NCBI GenBank assembly: GCA_030638185.1
Contig: DAOWFD010000421.1
Location: 1 to 10,234 of the forward strand
Direction: 5' to 3'
Length of the DNA: 10,234 nucleotides
Source of the DNA: Candidatus Aegiribacteria sp.
Lineage (GTDB): Bacteria > Fermentibacterota > Fermentibacteria > Fermentibacterales > JCC-6
The notes under the pieces were generated by a model, which did not search any database, was not told the origin of the DNA, and worked only from the letters and a program-made list of their open reading frames with translations. This document shows, piece by piece, positions 7,554 to 10,234 of this stretch (position 1 is the first letter of the stretch; the number at the start of each line of letters is the position of its first letter). The translations under genes were made by a program, and so were the position numbers.

Positions 7554-8246
7554 TCAGTAATCTATATCGTTACTGGCCGTAACCAGATTCACATTATCAA
7601 TTCCTGGAATACTGTTCAATCCAGTTACAACATCCTGTGAGTTAATTCCGGATTTCAGCGACAGGTCGTAGGTCAATGTAAGGTACACACCGTCGCTGGA
7701 CGGTTCAATATGTATGATCGTACTCTTACTTGCACTCTCCAGAATGAAATCGATATAAGCCTGCTCATCACCTGATTCCCTGTTGAAGCGGAATCTGAGT
7801 ATGAATTCGCTTCTGTGCATCGAGCCGAAGTTGGTCCTGGCGAGAATCACCGCCACCAGACCGATAAAGAAGGTGGAGAATACCGTTAGAACATAATTGC
7901 CCGTACCCGAAGCTATTCCCTGAGTCAGAGCGAAGAATATAAAGGCTGTATCCTTCGTGTCCTTTACTACGGTTCTGAACCTGACGATGGTCAGCGCTCC
8001 GACAAGAGCGAACGCCCTGGCAAGATTGCTTCCAATGACCATCATCACCGCGCATACGGTAATACACATAAGCACAAGGGTCACAACGAATGACTGGGAG
8101 TAGGAAAGCCCCTTGTGAGTTTTTTTGTATATCACACCGATAATGAGTCCAGCGCAGAGGGCAAGAACAAGATTGATAATTACTGACAGTGGGCTGTATC
8201 CAAGTTCCTCTGTACTCTGTGTGAACCACTGGCTCAGTTCAGACAC
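7554..8246 (-). CDS. DUF4956 integral membrane protein, partner of the VTC-domain gene
   Basis: 230 residues from GTG at 8246, preceded by AAAGGAG with 6-base spacing. The first 13 bases overlap the end of the VTC gene. Hydrophobic segments are at about 20-40, 52-72, 75-88, 101-113 and 118-136. The family signature is ALVGALTIVRFR (80-91), then KDTKDTAFIFFA (95-106) and TQGIASGTG (108-116), which is characteristic of DUF4956 proteins. Residues 145-230 are soluble, with alternating strands and helices (EFILRFRF, GVYLTLTYDL, IPGIDNVNLV), like a small ferredoxin-fold cytoplasmic domain. The function of the family is not established. Its regular pairing with VTC polymerases suggests a membrane anchor, a regulator or a polyphosphate-handling channel. 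The channel idea is my inference. Confidence 0.9.
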   Translation of the reverse strand: MSELSQWFTQSTEELGYSPLSVIINLVLALCAGLIIGVIYKKTHKGLSYSQSFVVTLVLMCITVCAVMMVIGSNLARAFALVGALTIVRFRTVVKDTKDTAFIFFALTQGIASGTGNYVLTVFSTFFIGLVAVILARTNFGSMHRSEFILRFRFNRESGDEQAYIDFILESASKSTIIHIEPSSDGVYLTLTYDLSLKSGINSQDVVTGLNSIPGIDNVNLVTASNDIDY

Positions 8247-9025
8247 GCAGGTCTCCTTTCAAAGATTCGATCAAGATTCGAATAGAACGTATTCATATAA
8301 ATAACATCCGTGGCATGCGCAAATTTCGAAAAGGAGATTCGTTTCAATTCGAATTCCTGAATCAGGCGGTGAAACCAGCCTGGAAGGTGGTAGCGGAATT
8401 TGATCTCCAGTACATGAAAACCGTCGGATATCGTTCGGCAGTTGCCCGCAGGATGCCCGTTGATGCCTGCTCTGTAAGCCAGAACTTCCCTGTCAAGCGT
8501 AACCCTGAAATCCGGATTGGCTCTGTTTTCAAAAGCTGTTCTGTGATAATCGACTACTACACTTGGAGAAATTCTCTTTCTGAATACATCGAAGATGAAT
8601 CTTCTACCGGTGCCGCTTGTGACTTGGGAATCCAGTAGCAGTCCGGCGAAATGTTTTGTTCCATTCTTCATTACGCTTTCAACTGCCCCGGGATCAAGCG
8701 GAAGCCTGTGCTTGTAAACAAGGTTGTCATTCCTGCCTTTGAGTTCAAGAAAGAGCGGACCTGCGTATAACGGGGCGGAAGAATAGCTTCTCAGACGGAA
8801 CTTGTACCGCTTCAGTAATCCCGCGAGTTTCTCGTAGTAAAGGTCGAAAATGTCAGTGTCGAAGTAGTGGCTTCTTACGAAATAACTGCCGGTCGCATCA
8901 GAGTGAATATCCCGGTCGAGCCGCAGCTCAAGTTCCCGTAGTATTCCCGAAAGTACTCTTCCGGAAATAAGGTATTTGAATTCGTACCTGTGAAAATGCA
9001 GACGTGGAGCTTCATCCATATTCAT
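8234..9025 (-). CDS. VTC-domain polyphosphate polymerase
   Basis: 263 residues, start ATG at 9025 sharing one base with the porin stop (TAATG); ATG at 9019 is a possible alternative. Almost the whole protein is a VTC domain, the tunnel fold that in yeast Vtc4 makes inorganic polyphosphate from ATP. Visible conserved elements are RYEFKYLI (13-20), RSHYFDT (51-57), RYKFRLRSY (73-81), LELKGR (93-98), YKHRLPL (104-110), VVVDYHRTAF (156-165), FRVTLDRE (173-180), VLEIKF (205-210) and SFSKFAHA (231-238). The basic and acidic residues expected to line the tunnel (K17, R77, R79, K96, R162, E207, K234) are all present, so it is probably active. It has no SPX domain and no membrane segment, so membrane placement presumably depends on the overlapping DUF4956 gene. 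Confidence 0.9.
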   Translation of the reverse strand: MNMDEAPRLHFHRYEFKYLISGRVLSGILRELELRLDRDIHSDATGSYFVRSHYFDTDIFDLYYEKLAGLLKRYKFRLRSYSSAPLYAGPLFLELKGRNDNLVYKHRLPLDPGAVESVMKNGTKHFAGLLLDSQVTSGTGRRFIFDVFRKRISPSVVVDYHRTAFENRANPDFRVTLDREVLAYRAGINGHPAGNCRTISDGFHVLEIKFRYHLPGWFHRLIQEFELKRISFSKFAHATDVIYMNTFYSNLDRIFERRPACLN

Positions 9026-10086
9026 TACAGGTCCAGAGCGGCCTCAAGGATGTAGTCGGTGCGGTCTTCTTCGAAAATGATATTATGAGGGCGGTGATTT
9101 ACCATTGCAGCTCTTACTGTTACAGGTGTACCTGTATCAATGCTTACAGTGAAGACAAGTTCATCTTTTCTGGAATCCACGGATCGGTCCGGTTTCCATG
9201 ATGCCATGCTCAGGGACAGTGAAATGCTTTCGAGAGAGGGTTTGTCTGTTTTCCATGTAATCCCTCCCGTAAACCAACGTGTCTGGAATTCCGGGGGATC
9301 GTCTCCTCCAATCACGTCCGCGACTGCCCAGTTGTCTCCCCTTATGAATTCACCCCTCATAAGTAATGAAAAATCTCTTCCAAGCTCAGTTTCAAACTGG
9401 AGGTCACCTCCCATAGCCATCTGTTTTGCAGAGCAAATATAACCGTCCATTGCTTCCAGGTTCTCCTCACCGAACTTCAGTGATGTGAGGTCAGCACCAA
9501 CAATGATATTCCAGGGCAGCTCGAATTCAGCTCTGCCAGCGTACTGGATTTCATTGTCCTGATTCTGGGCATCGGGAGAGCCGTTGAAAACACCGAATGT
9601 ACAAATAGGTAAAAATTCCGATCCCGGATCCAGAATAAACACGGAACCTATGTCCCTGTTAGAATAAAGGAGATCGCTGAGTTCCCTGTGAGTTATGGAA
9701 TGATCGATTGCCTGAAGATCCCATGTGCTTGTTAAGGTATTAAGACAGAAAGGTTTTTTGAACTTACCAGCCTGAACTCCCAGAAAATTGAAGGGTTCCC
9801 AGAGTATATAGCAGTCTTTCAGAAAAATATCATCAGGTCTTATCTCAAGCTGAAGCTGTCCTTCCGTGTTATCCGTTATATCGAAATCTGCTGTAAGACC
9901 GGCGGATTCAATACCGAAGGACCTGTCAGGTATGATAAGTGCCCCGCCGAATTCGCTGAACCTTATTCTGGCATATGTCGACAGGATGAAATTATCCGCC
10001 TTCTCATTCTCGACATCGACATCTGACCATGCAGCAGCGATTATCAGAAATACCGTTAGCAGAAAACGAATACCGGCATGTTCCAT
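9025..10086 (-). CDS. OprO/OprP-like (phosphate-selective porin family) outer-membrane beta-barrel
   Basis: 353 residues from ATG at 10086, with GGAAAGGG 4 bases upstream. Residues 1-21 are a signal peptide (hydrophobic IRFLLTVFLIIAAAW). The rest alternates short amphipathic strands, as in a beta-barrel. The best family marks are LGVQAGKFKKPFCLN (102-116), then ITHRELSDLLYSNRDIGSVF (131-150) and CTFGVFNGS (162-170). These match the pattern of phosphate-selective porins O/P: a GxxKxPF strand, an ER...L..RDIG loop and a GxFNG strand. It is slightly short for the family and ends in LDL rather than an aromatic residue. Being first in an operon with a polyphosphate polymerase fits phosphate or polyphosphate transit, but substrate specificity cannot be read from the sequence. 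Another outer-membrane barrel function remains possible. Confidence 0.75.
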   Translation of the reverse strand: MEHAGIRFLLTVFLIIAAAWSDVDVENEKADNFILSTYARIRFSEFGGALIIPDRSFGIESAGLTADFDITDNTEGQLQLEIRPDDIFLKDCYILWEPFNFLGVQAGKFKKPFCLNTLTSTWDLQAIDHSITHRELSDLLYSNRDIGSVFILDPGSEFLPICTFGVFNGSPDAQNQDNEIQYAGRAEFELPWNIIVGADLTSLKFGEENLEAMDGYICSAKQMAMGGDLQFETELGRDFSLLMRGEFIRGDNWAVADVIGGDDPPEFQTRWFTGGITWKTDKPSLESISLSLSMASWKPDRSVDSRKDELVFTVSIDTGTPVTVRAAMVNHRPHNIIFEEDRTDYILEAALDL

Positions 10087-10110
10087 TTTTCCCTTTCCAA
10101 TTCCTAGATC

Positions 10111-10139
10111 AGGTTAATCAACCTTGAAATATAATCATA
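10111..10139 (-). promoter_or_regulatory. Possible -10 box and operator-like inverted repeat before the porin operon
   Basis: In the 94-base gap between the upstream stop (10181) and the porin start, the minus strand has a TATGAT -10-like box (10139-10134) with no convincing -35. Just downstream lies the perfect inverted repeat AGGTT-4-AACCT (10111-10124). A repeat of this size at the expected transcription start could bind a regulator, for instance a phosphate-responsive one. It does not resemble a canonical Pho box, and this call is weak. Confidence 0.25.
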
Positions 10140-10180
10140 ACAGACCATGAAATACAGCTACAGGTCGTATAATAATCGGT

Positions 10181-10234
10181 TCATTGCAGCAGGACGAATT
10201 TGCGGGAAGCGGAATCCCCCCTCGATCTGATCAC
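10181..10234 (-). CDS. C-terminal tail of a secreted sorting-domain protein (5' part outside window)
   Basis: On the minus strand, 17 codons entering from the right edge end at TGA (10183-10181). The peptide ends GDSASRKFVLLQ. This is the typical last strand of a type IX-style sorting domain: polar turn, then K/R, then a short aliphatic run. It matches the tails of the other secreted proteins here (SRKIVILNH, TAKFVLMCR, IGKAIILQ). It is co-directional with the porin operon and 94 bases upstream of it, so it could be in the same transcription unit. The body of the protein is not visible. Confidence 0.6.
   Translation of the reverse strand: MIRSRGDSASRKFVLLQ

Noticed and set aside
7569..7583. 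Hairpin GTTAC-TGGCC-GTAAC near the convergent gene ends, considered as a terminator
   Set aside because: The stem is only 5 pairs with moderate GC, no U-tract follows on either strand, and it lies inside the DUF4956 coding end.

Overview
The window looks like a piece of a Gram-negative bacterial genome from the FCB group or a related uncultured phylum. Three complete secreted proteins, and a fourth cut by the right edge, end in a C-terminal domain of the type IX (Por) secretion sorting type. One gene encodes a porin-like outer-membrane barrel. Signal peptides, Shine-Dalgarno sites and TTG/GTG starts are bacterial. The lineage is an inference: combined beta-helix, lamin-tail and sorting-tail proteins are common in uncultured phyla such as Fermentibacteria, but no marker gene is present. 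There are no rRNA or tRNA genes, CRISPR arrays or intact insertion sequences.

Layout. At the left edge is the 3' end of an unidentified plus-strand gene (2-100). Convergent to it is a two-gene minus-strand operon (2932 to 132) encoding tandem paralogous secreted parallel beta-helix proteins, coupled by an ATGA stop/start overlap. A region of about 600 bases without an intact gene (2933-3528) holds a putative promoter for each flanking unit and a 77-codon open frame with no start codon, which may be a gene remnant. The plus strand then carries a 1111-residue secreted protein (3529-6864) with a CotH-type kinase domain, a beta-helix, a lamin-tail domain and a sorting tail. It is followed, from its own promoter, by a small secreted lamin-tail protein (6941-7534). 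Converging on these is a tightly overlapped minus-strand operon (10086 to 7554): OprO/OprP-like porin, VTC-domain polyphosphate polymerase, and DUF4956 membrane protein. At the right edge is the last 17 codons of another sorting-tail protein.

How the genes may work together. VTC, DUF4956 and CotH proteins recur as neighbours in many bacteria, as far as I recall. Here they sit beside a porin of the phosphate-selective family. A plausible but unproven reading is a cell-envelope phosphate module: phosphate enters through the porin, VTC with DUF4956 makes polyphosphate at the inner membrane, and the exported CotH-family kinase phosphorylates surface proteins. The beta-helix and lamin-tail proteins are candidate surface partners or substrates. 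The porin-VTC-DUF4956-CotH neighbourhood is the most interesting signal in the window.
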